Under the pieces are notes generated by a model. The model saw only the letters and a list, made by a program, of their open reading frames with translations, was not told the DNA's origin and searched no databases. Shown here piece by piece: positions 17,690-25,796 of a stretch of DNA of 64,000 nucleotides. The first letter of the stretch is position 1; each line of letters opens with the position of its first letter. This DNA comes from DAOUJH01 sp965248955 (GTDB lineage: Bacteria > Chloroflexota > Dehalococcoidia > Lucifugimonadales > QGNO01), in assembly GCA_965248955.1 (NCBI GenBank), contig OZ252212.1, positions 496,001-560,000 of the forward strand, in the 5' to 3' direction. A program made the translations under genes and the position numbers.

Positions 17690-18118
17690 CTACCCATCGG
17701 GTTTCTGCTCACGCAGGGCCTCACACGGGATACCGTCCCCATCGGGGTCCATTCCATACGGGTCTTTCTCCGGCCCACCGAAGGTTATAAAGACAGCATT
17801 GGCCTCTCGCCAGGTGTCAAACTCGTCACAAAAGAGGGGTTTCTTCGGCGGCCGCTGGTCCTCGCGGGGCGTTGGTATCGGGCCATGCCGGTCGCTCGAC
17901 GGCACCGCCGTCGAGGTCGGTAACTCGCGGGCACTCTCAGGCGTCGACGTCAGCGTCGGCACAGTAGGAGTCTCTTGGGTAAGCGTAGCCGTCAGCACTG
18001 AAGGTGTCTCCTGCGTAATCGTACCAACACCGCCTCTACTCGATTCTCTTTCGCAGCCCATGCTCATGCAGATGACGGTGGCTATTGCAATCGCAACGAT
18101 GTTGCCAACTCTTTTCAT
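17690..18118 (-). CDS. Excalibur calcium-binding-domain lipoprotein
   Basis: A 142-aa secreted lipoprotein. The signal peptide ends near CMSMGC (Cys22), and a Thr/Pro-rich tether follows (about 35-90). The C-terminal 45 residues are an excalibur domain: FCDEFDTWREANAVF, then DPDGDGIPCEAL, containing the DxDxDG calcium loop followed by the conserved Cys-Glu. Such domains are found in extracellular bacterial proteins, sometimes with nucleases. Here it stands alone. It is transcribed by itself on the minus strand. Confidence 0.85.
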   Translation of the reverse strand: MKRVGNIVAIAIATVICMSMGCERESSRGGVGTITQETPSVLTATLTQETPTVPTLTSTPESARELPTSTAVPSSDRHGPIPTPREDQRPPKKPLFCDEFDTWREANAVFITFGGPEKDPYGMDPDGDGIPCEALREQKPDG

Positions 18119-18294
18119 AGGACACCTATCAGTTAGCCGAGTTCAGGTTAGTACAGAGAGACACAAACGACCCCATAAGGGTCAAGCTATCTGCCCATGT
18201 TTGATATACGACTCCCTCTGTTCGTTGGATTCTTGGGAAGGTCGTACACGAACATCAACCTACCAATACCGGTGGACACAATAATGGCCATGCC

Positions 18295-18870
18295 TCAAAA
18301 CTCGATGCCCCTTTGCGCAACGATTCCGTGGTCTTCATAGGGGTGCTTTATCATCTTCATTTCCGTCACAAGGTCGGCGCAGTCAATGAGCTCTTGGGGG
18401 GCGTAACGGCCTGTGATAATCACGTGTAGTTCCGGCGGCCTCCGCCCCAGGGTTTCCACCACCTCCTCAACCGGTACCCAGCTGTAGTGCATCGGGTAGG
18501 TGAACTCATCCAGGACAATGATGTCCTCCTCACCCTTCAGTATCGCCTCCTTGCAGCGTTTCCACTGCGCCACGGCCATGGCCTTGGATTGGTCCATGTC
18601 CTTGGAGAGCCAGGTAAAGCCGTCGCCGAAGGATTCAATCGGTATGCCTATCCGGTCCGCCGCGTGGTGTTCCCCAAAGCGCGCTCCCGTATGCTTGATG
18701 AACTGGAACATCTTGACGCGAAAGTCCCTACCCCAGGCACGAAAGACTACACCCAGGGCAGCGGTGGTCTTTCCCTTGCCGTCGCCGGTGTTCACTATCA
18801 CAAGACCAATGCGGCCGTGGCGAAGCCCGGCCGGTCTGTGGGGCGTCGCGGCAGGGTCCTGGGTGTTCAT
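18295..18870 (-). CDS. cobO: Cob(I)yrinic acid a,c-diamide adenosyltransferase (CobA/CobO/BtuR family)
   Basis: A 191-aa enzyme transferring the adenosyl group of ATP to reduced corrinoid, making adenosylcobalamin. The P-loop GDGKGKTTAALG (about residues 28-39) is the family's unusual ATP site. FVKMFQFIK-like strand RVKMFQFIKHTG, the acidic IIVLDEFTYP segment, VIITGRYAP and the terminal GIVAQRGIEF are all family-typical. TAGGAG precedes the ATG, and the gene starts 10 bases after the transporter ATPase. It is the last gene of the riboswitch-controlled operon, so uptake and adenosylation of cobalamin are jointly controlled. Confidence 0.94.
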   Translation of the reverse strand: MNTQDPAATPHRPAGLRHGRIGLVIVNTGDGKGKTTAALGVVFRAWGRDFRVKMFQFIKHTGARFGEHHAADRIGIPIESFGDGFTWLSKDMDQSKAMAVAQWKRCKEAILKGEEDIIVLDEFTYPMHYSWVPVEEVVETLGRRPPELHVIITGRYAPQELIDCADLVTEMKMIKHPYEDHGIVAQRGIEF

Positions 18871-18880
18871 GGTTCAACTC

Positions 18881-19756
18881 CTATTCAGTGTCTAGTCGGT
18901 CGTCCGGCTCCAGCGCCAGAGGCGTTGGGACGCCATCAGAGGCTGAGGTACCGGGCCGTTCCTCCGCCGGGCCGATCAGGCTCAAGGCCAGGGAGTCGGC
19001 AACCGGGTCTCGATATACGGCGGCTTTCACGCCAAAGGAGACCTGAATGGTCTCCGGGGTCAGCACCTCTTCCGGTGAGCCCTTGGCCAGGATTCTACCG
19101 TCTTTCATCAGCACCAGCCGGTCGCAGTAGCGGGCCGCCATCTGCAGGTCGTGAATTGCGGCAATGGCGGTTAGCCCACCGTCCACCATCCTCCTAACCA
19201 GGCTGATCACCTTCAGCTGGTGAAGGATATCCAGGTTAGAGGTGGGTTCGTCCAGCAGAAGGACGCGGGGCTGCTGTGCCAGGGCACGGGAGACGAAGAT
19301 GCGCTGGCGTTCGCCGCCGGAAAGAGTGTCCAGGATCCTGTCTGTGAACTGCTCGGTCTCGGTCAGGCGCATGGCGTTCCTGGCAATCAGGTTATCCTCC
19401 CTACCCTCGATTTGGAACCGGCCCATGTGAGGGTACCTTCCCATGAGCACCAGCTCCAGCGCCGTGAAGCCCTGGGTGTATGGTGCAACCTGGGGCACAA
19501 GGGCCAGGGCCCTGGCAATGTCCCTGGGCGAACCGTTCTTGACGTCGGTTCCGTCCAGCAGCACTACACCCTCGCTGTAGCGAAGGACTCCCGCCATGGC
19601 CCTGAGCAGCATTGTTTTTCCCGCGCCGTTGGGCCCTATCAGCCCAACGAACTGCCCCCGCTCAACGTGCAAGTCCACTCCGTCCAGAAGTGATTTGGCA
19701 TCCACTTCGTAGTGGAGTCCCTCGGCGCTTACGGCACTACAGCTTTGTTCCTTCAT
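18881..19756 (-). CDS. btuD: Corrinoid ABC importer ATPase (BtuD/FecE family)
   Basis: A 291-aa ABC ATPase of the iron-siderophore/heme/vitamin B12 type. Walker A GPNGAGKT lies at 41-48, the signature TLSGGERQR at about 145-153, and Walker B VLLLDEPTSNLD directly after, followed by the H-loop His in AIHDLQMA. A C-terminal extension of about 35 residues after the family core is Pro/Asp-rich. It starts 10 bases after the binding-protein stop and is followed by the adenosyltransferase. The riboswitch upstream of the operon makes cobalamin or a related corrinoid the likely cargo. Confidence 0.92.
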   Translation of the reverse strand: MKEQSCSAVSAEGLHYEVDAKSLLDGVDLHVERGQFVGLIGPNGAGKTMLLRAMAGVLRYSEGVVLLDGTDVKNGSPRDIARALALVPQVAPYTQGFTALELVLMGRYPHMGRFQIEGREDNLIARNAMRLTETEQFTDRILDTLSGGERQRIFVSRALAQQPRVLLLDEPTSNLDILHQLKVISLVRRMVDGGLTAIAAIHDLQMAARYCDRLVLMKDGRILAKGSPEEVLTPETIQVSFGVKAAVYRDPVADSLALSLIGPAEERPGTSASDGVPTPLALEPDDRLDTE

Positions 19757-19765
19757 AGACCCATA

Positions 19766-20953
19766 CTACTCGGCAAGGCTGAATTCGTAGTCTACCGGAC
19801 CGGGGAAAAGGTCCAGCCAGAGGATGCGGGCCAGAGCCTCCATCCCGAGGATATTCCAATGGGAAAGGGTGGTAAAGTGTTTGCTTTCCACGATGTGTAC
19901 CTGGCCGTTCTTGATTGCCGGAACCTCGGCAAGAGCGGTGTTTTCCAGCAGGCTTTGGCGGAACTCCCCAGCGCCGAACTCCGATGGTTGAGGAATAATC
20001 ACTATGTCTGGGGCCATGGCAATCACCCCTTCAAGGTTGGTGGTCAGATTCCCCACAATACCGGCTTCTTCGGCGGTGTTGATCCCTCCGGAGGCGGCGA
20101 TTATGCCACCCTCTGTTGAACCTGCGCCGGCGGTCCAGATGGTATCCGCGTACTGAGTCAGGGCAAGGACACGGGGCTTGGGGCCGGCGGCGCCTGTCAC
20201 GGCCACCAGAGAGTTGTATCTTTCCCGGACCTCCACGGCAAACTCTACGGCGCGTTCCTCCTCTCCTAAAATGTATCCCATCAGAAGGATGCTCTCAATT
20301 CTTTCCTCAGGCCCCTGTACCAGGTCGGTCTGTACCACGGGGATGCCGAGCCTGGACAGGGCGTCGATACCTTCCGCCGCAAAGAACGGACTGGTGACGA
20401 CGACCTCTGGAGATAGGACGATTATGGTCTCCGGATCCCTGGTGATCACTGGGATGTCCTGTACCAGAGAGGCTACGTTGGAAAACGTAGCGTTCTTGGT
20501 GGCTTCCCCCACCCCGACGAGCCTGGACAGTGATATGAGCGGCACTGCTATTTCGTCGTGGCCGACGGAAGCGGTTATGACCCTTGACGGCTTGCTTGGA
20601 ATGGTGACCATGCCGTTGAGGCCTTCGACCTGGCGTGGCCAGTCGAAGTTGGTGGGATCAATGATCCCAGGAACGCCTTCAAACTCAGACACCAGTGACA
20701 TGGGAGTGGCAGTAGGCACGGGCGTAGCCGTAGGCGTCGGGGTTGGAGCGGTGGGCGTCGGGGTTGAGACCGGAGCTGGGGTACTAGTGGCAGTGGAGGC
20801 TGTGGCCGGTGCCGGAGTGGCGGTTGCCGTGGGCGCCGGGGTCGCTGACGAACACGCCGCCAGCAATAGAAGTATCAGGGACAATAGGGATGCCAATGGG
20901 ATGCAGTGCCTTCTAGATATCAAGGTGGCTCCTTTCTGCTTTAGAATTCTCAT
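19766..20953 (-). CDS. btuF: Corrinoid ABC importer substrate-binding lipoprotein (BtuF/FepB family)
   Basis: A 395-aa binding lipoprotein. The signal peptide ends in LLAAC (Cys34) and is followed by about 55 residues of Pro/Thr/Ala tether. The class III binding fold then shows PSRVITASVGHDEI, VVTSPFFAAEGID, a long linking helix (ERAVEFAVEVRERYNSL) and PDIVIIPQPSEF. The ATG overlaps the permease stop by four bases. A TTG at 20923, ten codons further on, has AAAGGAG five bases upstream and gives a more compact signal peptide, so it may be the true start. Its place in the riboswitch operon supports a corrinoid substrate. Confidence 0.88.
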   Translation of the reverse strand: MRILKQKGATLISRRHCIPLASLLSLILLLLAACSSATPAPTATATPAPATASTATSTPAPVSTPTPTAPTPTPTATPVPTATPMSLVSEFEGVPGIIDPTNFDWPRQVEGLNGMVTIPSKPSRVITASVGHDEIAVPLISLSRLVGVGEATKNATFSNVASLVQDIPVITRDPETIIVLSPEVVVTSPFFAAEGIDALSRLGIPVVQTDLVQGPEERIESILLMGYILGEEERAVEFAVEVRERYNSLVAVTGAAGPKPRVLALTQYADTIWTAGAGSTEGGIIAASGGINTAEEAGIVGNLTTNLEGVIAMAPDIVIIPQPSEFGAGEFRQSLLENTALAEVPAIKNGQVHIVESKHFTTLSHWNILGMEALARILWLDLFPGPVDYEFSLAE

Positions 20954-22029
20954 AAGGAGTAGACCTGTCGCTTGTTCTTTATGAGCAAGAAGATGAAGAA
21001 TGGCGCGCCCACAAAGGCGGTGATGATGCTGACGCGGAGCTCGGCCGGTTGAATGACGACCCGGGCGACTGTGTCAGCCAGTATGACGAACGCGGCGCCA
21101 CCCAGGGCGCTCATGGGGACGAGAACCCTGTGGTCTGGCCCGATGACCAAGCGGAGGATGTGAGGGGTTACGAGGCCGACAAATGCTATGGTCCCGCTCA
21201 CTGCCACGGCGGCGCCGGTAACCAGTGCCGCCGCCGCTAATAGGGACACCCGCGCCGCATCAACCCGTATGCCCATTGAGCGAGCTTCGTCGTCGCCGAG
21301 GGTGAGCAGATTGAGATCCCTAGTCATGACTATGATCACAGCCGTCCCCGCCAGGACCAGAGGCGCGGAAATCCGCACGTGGTCCCAGGAACGGGAGTCC
21401 AGGCCGCCGGCAAGCCAGAAGAGTATCTCGCGAAGGGCGCCGTTTTCGGGGAGTAGAATGATAATTGCGGAGACAACCGCACCCAGGAATGCGTTGACCG
21501 CCACACCAGCCAGAAGCAGCGTCGCTATGGAGAACCGGCCACCGACCGCGGCGATGCCGTATACGAGGAACGAGGCTCCCATGGCGCCCACGAAGGCAAA
21601 TACGGGCAGAGCAAGAAAGAACAGGCCGGTCATTCCGGTGGCGATGGCCGCGACCGCCCCCACTGCCCCGCCCGCCGAAACCCCGATTATCCCTGGGTCG
21701 GCCATGGGGTTGCGGAACAGGCCCTGCATTGTTGCGCCGGCGACGCCCAAAGCCATGCCGACAATGGCTCCGACCACAACCCTGGGGAGCCGTATCTGCT
21801 CGATTACCAGCTGTTCGGTGCGGCCGAAGGCGGCGAAGTCTAGCTCGGCGTAGGACAGTACAATGGAGGCAACACGGCCGGCGGCGATGTTGACAGGGCC
21901 CAGGCTGAGGGAAACCAGCGCGGTAGCCAGGACCAGCAGTAGGATGACGGAGGAACTGGCCGCTAGCCGGGTCACCACGCCAGATTGGCGGTAGCTGCGC
22001 AGTGCATTTGCGCCAACGGTCCTTATCAA
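20950..22029 (-). CDS. btuC: Corrinoid ABC importer permease (BtuC/FecCD family)
   Basis: A ten-helix permease of the BtuC/FecD family. Visible marks are LRLPRVVVGAIVGMALGVAG-like RLPRVVVGAIVGMA, QGLFRNPMADPGIIGVSAGG (the most conserved family block), GIRVDAARV (cytoplasmic coupling region) and FVGLVTPHILR near the end. The open frame extends to 22191, but its first 20 codons lie inside the cobalamin riboswitch. A TTG at 22029 with a G-rich site eight bases upstream gives 359 aa, close to the usual length; GTG 22131 is another option. It is the first gene of the B12 operon, and its stop overlaps the next start (ATGA). Confidence 0.9.
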   Translation of the reverse strand: MIRTVGANALRSYRQSGVVTRLAASSSVILLLVLATALVSLSLGPVNIAAGRVASIVLSYAELDFAAFGRTEQLVIEQIRLPRVVVGAIVGMALGVAGATMQGLFRNPMADPGIIGVSAGGAVGAVAAIATGMTGLFFLALPVFAFVGAMGASFLVYGIAAVGGRFSIATLLLAGVAVNAFLGAVVSAIIILLPENGALREILFWLAGGLDSRSWDHVRISAPLVLAGTAVIIVMTRDLNLLTLGDDEARSMGIRVDAARVSLLAAAALVTGAAVAVSGTIAFVGLVTPHILRLVIGPDHRVLVPMSALGGAAFVILADTVARVVIQPAELRVSIITAFVGAPFFIFLLIKNKRQVYSL

Positions 22030-22129
22030 GAGACGACCCCCCGCGGTTCTCCGCCGGAGGTCTCGATGTGCTCTGGCCGGGACTTCTATCCCTGGACTCG
22101 AGGGACCATCTCTGAGGCGGAGAGTGGTC

Positions 22130-22310
22130 ACCTTCCGTTCAGGCAGGTCTCCTGACTTGCGGGCTGGGTTTGTGCACCGGTTCCTTCCCACCGGACTTTC
22201 CGGCAGTGGACTCGGGCCAAGCCCCCGCTTACAGTGGCGCTACCGTGGCGGTCTTTCACCGCCTTCCCTATTCTCCCTAGGAGGGCACCTGAACGGGCAG
22301 TGGTTATATT
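22130..22310 (-). promoter_or_regulatory. Cobalamin riboswitch
   Basis: On the minus strand the sequence contains the hallmarks of the AdoCbl riboswitch in the correct order: CAGGTGCCC, GAATAGGGAAG, GGTGAAAGACCGCC, the B12-box element GCGCCACTGTAAGCGGG (22226-22242 region) and the 3' GTCAGGAGACCTGCC. The ends pair as P1 (CGTTCAGG with CCTGAACG, 22288-22295 and 22136-22143). It lies just upstream of the corrinoid permease gene. Cobalamin binding is expected to lower expression of the downstream operon. Confidence 0.95.
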
Positions 22311-22571
22311 TTGAAGTGCGGGCATTATATGCCCACCCCAAACTAGTATCAAGGGGCATAGGTCCGGGGATTTTCTGCATTCAGTGTCATGGGGACTCTT
22401 TGCTCACTGTATTCCTCATTGGCGACGCCGACTTTGGAGTACTCGCCCGCCACACAGAACTGGGCGTGTACGAATACCGGCGCTGAGAGACAATATGGTA
22501 TACCAGGGGGGTTCTGTGGGTGGCGTCCCTGCGGGCGCGGGTACAGCCTTGAAAGCGCGCCAGCCGCGCGC

Positions 22572-23609
22572 CTACTCTCCCTTGGCGCCGGTGACGTCCC
22601 GGCGGAGGAAGAGCCACACCGCCGCGGCTATGAACACAGCGCTGTATCCAAGCAGAAGGAACAGCGCCGCCGTCGGGTTGGGCTGCTCCGTGACGGCGCC
22701 CGTAGCAATCTCCGCCTGCGACGTGAACTGCAGCATCCACTCGCCCGCGGCATCGCTCAGCAGGAACTCGCGCGCCCGCTGCAACCACGAGGTCAGCCCG
22801 AAAAGCTGGCCAAGCAACAGAAACTCGACGAGGTAGTAGGCCATCGAGAAGGAGATGGCCTGAGCCGTCGACTGCGTCAGCACCGCAAGCAGCGCGCCCA
22901 GGGACACGTACGGCAACAGCACAACCCAGGTCCGCAGCACGGCCTCGCCAAAGCGCCGCCACGCCTCGCCATCGCTCGCTATCAGCGACGCACCCTCGTC
23001 CGGCGGCACAATGTCCATTACCAGGATTCCCAGCGCCGTCGTCAGACTGGCCGCAAGGTCCAGCGCCGCCACGGCCAGCAGCACGATTATCAGCTTGGCT
23101 GCCAGGTATCGCAATCGCCCCACGCCGCGGGTCAGCGTGGACCGCAGCGTGCCAAATCCGTACTCCGCGCCCAGCACGGCCGCGCCCAGAATCAAGCTGA
23201 ATATAACGGGAAATATTTGCCCTTCGCTGGTGGCCGTGATGGCATAGGGCAGCGTGAACGCCTGGCGAGTCTCCTCCGGCGTAGTGTAGCCCACGCAGGT
23301 GGACTGCCACTCCTGAAAGCTCTCCGCTATCAGCCCGCGCTCCGCCTCCGAGAGAGGCGCCAGCTTCTCCTCCACCTGCCCCTGCGCCACATCGGCGCAG
23401 GTCAGTTCTATGATCCCGTCCTCACTGCGGTACTCGTAGGCCGGGATGAACGCACCGAGTGCGTCCTCGTTGACGTGGTAGGCAGTGTTCAGGCCCCAGA
23501 CGAACGCCTGGCTTATCAGTACGCTGACTGCCAGCAGTATCCAGAGGAGCCAGCGACGGCGCAGCTTGTACCATTCCGCCAGCGTCAGGCGTATGACCTC
23601 TCCAATCAC
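22572..23609 (-). CDS. ABC-2 type transporter permease
   Basis: A 345-aa membrane subunit of an ABC-2 exporter. It begins VIGEVIRLTLAEWYKLRRRW, an amphipathic cytoplasmic helix typical of ABC-2 permeases, then the first helix. A large extracytoplasmic segment of about 130 residues follows, then five hydrophobic segments, one preceded by LGAEYGFGTLRSTLTRGVGR, the family's conserved coupling motif. The open frame reaches up to 23822, but that part is the ATPase read in another frame. The GTG at 23609 overlaps the ATPase stop as GTGA, so translation is probably coupled. The cargo is unknown. Confidence 0.9.
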   Translation of the reverse strand: MIGEVIRLTLAEWYKLRRRWLLWILLAVSVLISQAFVWGLNTAYHVNEDALGAFIPAYEYRSEDGIIELTCADVAQGQVEEKLAPLSEAERGLIAESFQEWQSTCVGYTTPEETRQAFTLPYAITATSEGQIFPVIFSLILGAAVLGAEYGFGTLRSTLTRGVGRLRYLAAKLIIVLLAVAALDLAASLTTALGILVMDIVPPDEGASLIASDGEAWRRFGEAVLRTWVVLLPYVSLGALLAVLTQSTAQAISFSMAYYLVEFLLLGQLFGLTSWLQRAREFLLSDAAGEWMLQFTSQAEIATGAVTEQPNPTAALFLLLGYSAVFIAAAVWLFLRRDVTGAKGE

Positions 23610-24562
23610 GAAGCGCCGCCTCCATCGGTGGGAGGCATGGCGCTGCCGGGGTCGTCCTCGCGCGTCACCTCTAGGAAGTAGTCCTCCAGCGACGTCTGGA
23701 CCGGCATCATCTCCGTGACCCATACCTCCGACCCGGCCAGCGACGCCGTTATCTCGCCGCAACGGTCGATGGGCGCCGTGACCAGCATGGCGCCGTTCTG
23801 GTCGGTAACGTCGCTTACCCACTCCAGCGCCGCCAGTATCGGCCGCGCCCGCGTGTCGTCGGTGGTGCGCAGGCGCACCTGCTCGCGCCCGCCGGAGGCC
23901 AGCAGCTGCGCCACCTGGCCCTGCGCTATCAGCCGTCCGTGGGAGATGATGGTCACGCTGTCGCAGGTCTGCTCTACTTCGTGGAGGAGATGGCTGGAGA
24001 GCAGGACAGTACGGTTGCCGTCGCCCAGGCTACGGATGAGGTCCCGCATCTCAATCACTCCGGCGGGGTCCAGGCCGTTCGTGGGCTCGTCCAGAAAGAC
24101 CAAGTCCGGGTCGCCCAGCAGGGCGTAGGCGATGCCCAGGCGCTGCTTCATGCCCAGGGAGTAGTTGCGATACTTGTCGTCGCCGCGACCGCTCAGTCCC
24201 ACGCGCTCCAAGAGCTCGTCCGGCTCGCTGCGCGGTCCCCCGCCGGACGCCATCTGGAAGTAGGCTAGGTTCTGCCGGCCCGACAAGTACGGATAGAAGG
24301 ACGGCGTCTCTATGATGGCCCCCACGCGCCGCAGTGTGGCATCGTGGTGGCCTTCCAACCCAAACAGGCTGAAGCTGCCCGCAGTCGGCTTGAGCAGACC
24401 GAGCAGCATCCCAATGGTGGTGGTCTTGCCGGAGCCGTTGGGGCCCAGCAGCCCGTACACGCGTCCCCTTTGCACCTCCATGGACAGCCCGTCTACCGCG
24501 GTATTTTCCCCGAACCGCTTGGTCAGGCCGTTGGTGTGTATGACAATGTCATCCGTGCTCAT
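23606..24562 (-). CDS. ABC-2 type transporter ATP-binding protein
   Basis: A 318-aa ABC ATPase of the drug/antibiotic-exporter class. Walker A GPNGSGKT spans residues 40-47, the signature reads YSLGMKQRLGIA, and Walker B is VFLDEPTNGLDP, followed by LLSSHLLHEVEQ with the switch His. About 100 residues follow the nucleotide-binding domain, as in the YxlF/CcmA-like exporters that carry a C-terminal regulatory segment. It directly precedes and overlaps its permease gene. Substrates of this class include bacteriocins, lantibiotics and lipids; none can be inferred here. The start ATG has no strong ribosome-binding site. Confidence 0.92.
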   Translation of the reverse strand: MSTDDIVIHTNGLTKRFGENTAVDGLSMEVQRGRVYGLLGPNGSGKTTTIGMLLGLLKPTAGSFSLFGLEGHHDATLRRVGAIIETPSFYPYLSGRQNLAYFQMASGGGPRSEPDELLERVGLSGRGDDKYRNYSLGMKQRLGIAYALLGDPDLVFLDEPTNGLDPAGVIEMRDLIRSLGDGNRTVLLSSHLLHEVEQTCDSVTIISHGRLIAQGQVAQLLASGGREQVRLRTTDDTRARPILAALEWVSDVTDQNGAMLVTAPIDRCGEITASLAGSEVWVTEMMPVQTSLEDYFLEVTREDDPGSAMPPTDGGGAS

Positions 24563-24774
24563 AGATGCAACAGTAGAGCGCCTCCGTCGCCGATGCCGCC
24601 GAATTATGCCACAAGGGTCTCTTCTCTCGCAATGACCCTTCCGCCGCGGAGGCCTGCGGCATCGTCGACTGTTGCTTCCCTGGCGTAGCTGAGCTATGCC
24701 AGCCTCCGGTGGCCTGGCCGCTCTCTTCGGTTCTAACTCTCCTTGCCTTTGACCCCTTCTTACAATAGATTACG

Positions 24775-24788
24775 GACTAATATTAGTC
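24775..24788. promoter_or_regulatory. Perfect 14-bp palindrome upstream of a lipoprotein gene
   Basis: GACTAATATTAGTC is a perfect inverted repeat 18 bases before the start codon of the downstream lipoprotein gene and just before its ribosome-binding site. Its size and place fit a dimeric repressor's operator. No regulator gene is adjacent. It may be chance, although AT-rich palindromes stand out in this GC-rich sequence. Confidence 0.35.
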
Positions 24789-24806
24789 ACAGCATGGAGT
24801 AAAAAG

Positions 24807-25559
24807 ATGCCCTCAATCATTCCTGGTGCCTTTCGCGTACGTCTACTGCTGCCGCTCTGCGTGGCATTGTTGGGAATTCTGCTGCTCGCGGCGTGCACGG
24901 AGGAGGCCACCCCCACGCCAACGCCAACCCCAACTCCTACCGCTACTCCTACTCCAACCCCCGCTCCTACGGCTACCCCTACTCCGGAGCCTGCGCCCGT
25001 GGCCCCGGGTGAGTTAACCCTCTTCTCGCCGGCGCGTGACGTCTTAGCCATGTTCTCGGAGGGGGAGCAGTCCTGCATCAGCGGCCAAGTGGGCGAAGCC
25101 ACCTATCAGGGGATGCTCGGTCAGCCGCTGGTCGCGGTCATCGGGGTCCCCGGCCAGCTCGATATGATCTTCGACTGTGTGGCCCCGGAGAAGGCCGCCG
25201 AGCTGGCCATCATAGGCATCGGCGCAGTTGCCGGCGGCTTTACCGACGCAAGCGCCATGTGCCTGCGCACCTTATACGCCACGTCGGGCGTCAGCAACAT
25301 CGCCCTTGGGGGCAGTGAAGACCCGCAGGAGATTCTCCTAGGCTTTCGCTTCTTCCTCTGCCTGACCGACGAGGAAGCGCAGGCGCTCTCCCAGTCCACG
25401 GGCACCCCCATGCCGTTCTCCCCGTCTGCGCTGCGTTGCGTGGACGAGCAGATTGGGCTTGAGCAGTTCCTCCCCGCCATGGCTGGGAACCTGACACAGC
25501 TCCCACCAGAGGCGATGCAGGTTCTCCAAGCCTGCAACATCAACTTAACGCCCGGCTAA
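24807..25559 (+). CDS. Cys-rich lipoprotein with Pro-Thr tether, function unknown
   Basis: A 250-aa secreted lipoprotein. The signal peptide ends in LLAAC (Cys30), followed by about 35 residues of TPTP repeats. The mature domain of about 180 residues is mostly helical and has six cysteines in the contexts EQSCIS, IFDCVAP, SAMCLRT, FFLCLTD, ALRCVDE and LQACNIN. These suggest three disulfides and two or three repeated helical units, each with a Cys and a following acidic patch. GGAG lies eight bases before the ATG. I do not recognise a named family. It is divergent from the ABC-2 exporter genes and is followed by an inverted repeat. Confidence 0.8.
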   Translation: MPSIIPGAFRVRLLLPLCVALLGILLLAACTEEATPTPTPTPTPTATPTPTPAPTATPTPEPAPVAPGELTLFSPARDVLAMFSEGEQSCISGQVGEATYQGMLGQPLVAVIGVPGQLDMIFDCVAPEKAAELAIIGIGAVAGGFTDASAMCLRTLYATSGVSNIALGGSEDPQEILLGFRFFLCLTDEEAQALSQSTGTPMPFSPSALRCVDEQIGLEQFLPAMAGNLTQLPPEAMQVLQACNINLTPG

Positions 25560-25585
25560 CCCCGCACTTGGTGCTAACATAATGG

Positions 25586-25667
25586 AGTTGGGCATCACCC
25601 AATATCGCCTGCCAAGACAATAGGCGTGATCCAGACGCGCATTGGTCACGCGGTGATGCCCCCAACT
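25586..25667. repeat. Long inverted repeat, possible terminator or cruciform
   Basis: AGTTGGGCATCACC (25586-25599) pairs with GGTGATGCCCCCAACT (25652-25667) with a two-base bulge. Between the arms a second pair (CGCCT/AGGCG) can form. It lies 27 bases after the lipoprotein stop and before the hydantoinase gene. There is no T-run, so it is not a standard intrinsic terminator. A REP-like element or a small mobile remnant is also possible. Confidence 0.5.
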
Positions 25668-25796
25668 TCAGTCACTCCCAGCGCAACGCAGCTAAACAAC
25701 TAGCGTGGTATCCCTTTGGCCTCGCCTTGCCACCGTGACCGCATTGACAACGGCACTTGAACCGGAATAAGTTAACGACACGGAGGGAGGGAGAGC

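Noticed and set aside
22387..23681. Long frames on both strands (22387-23310 minus, 22389-23681 plus) over the ABC-2 permease gene
   Set aside because: They are composition-driven shadows of the permease, which has clear membrane helices and a coupled start.
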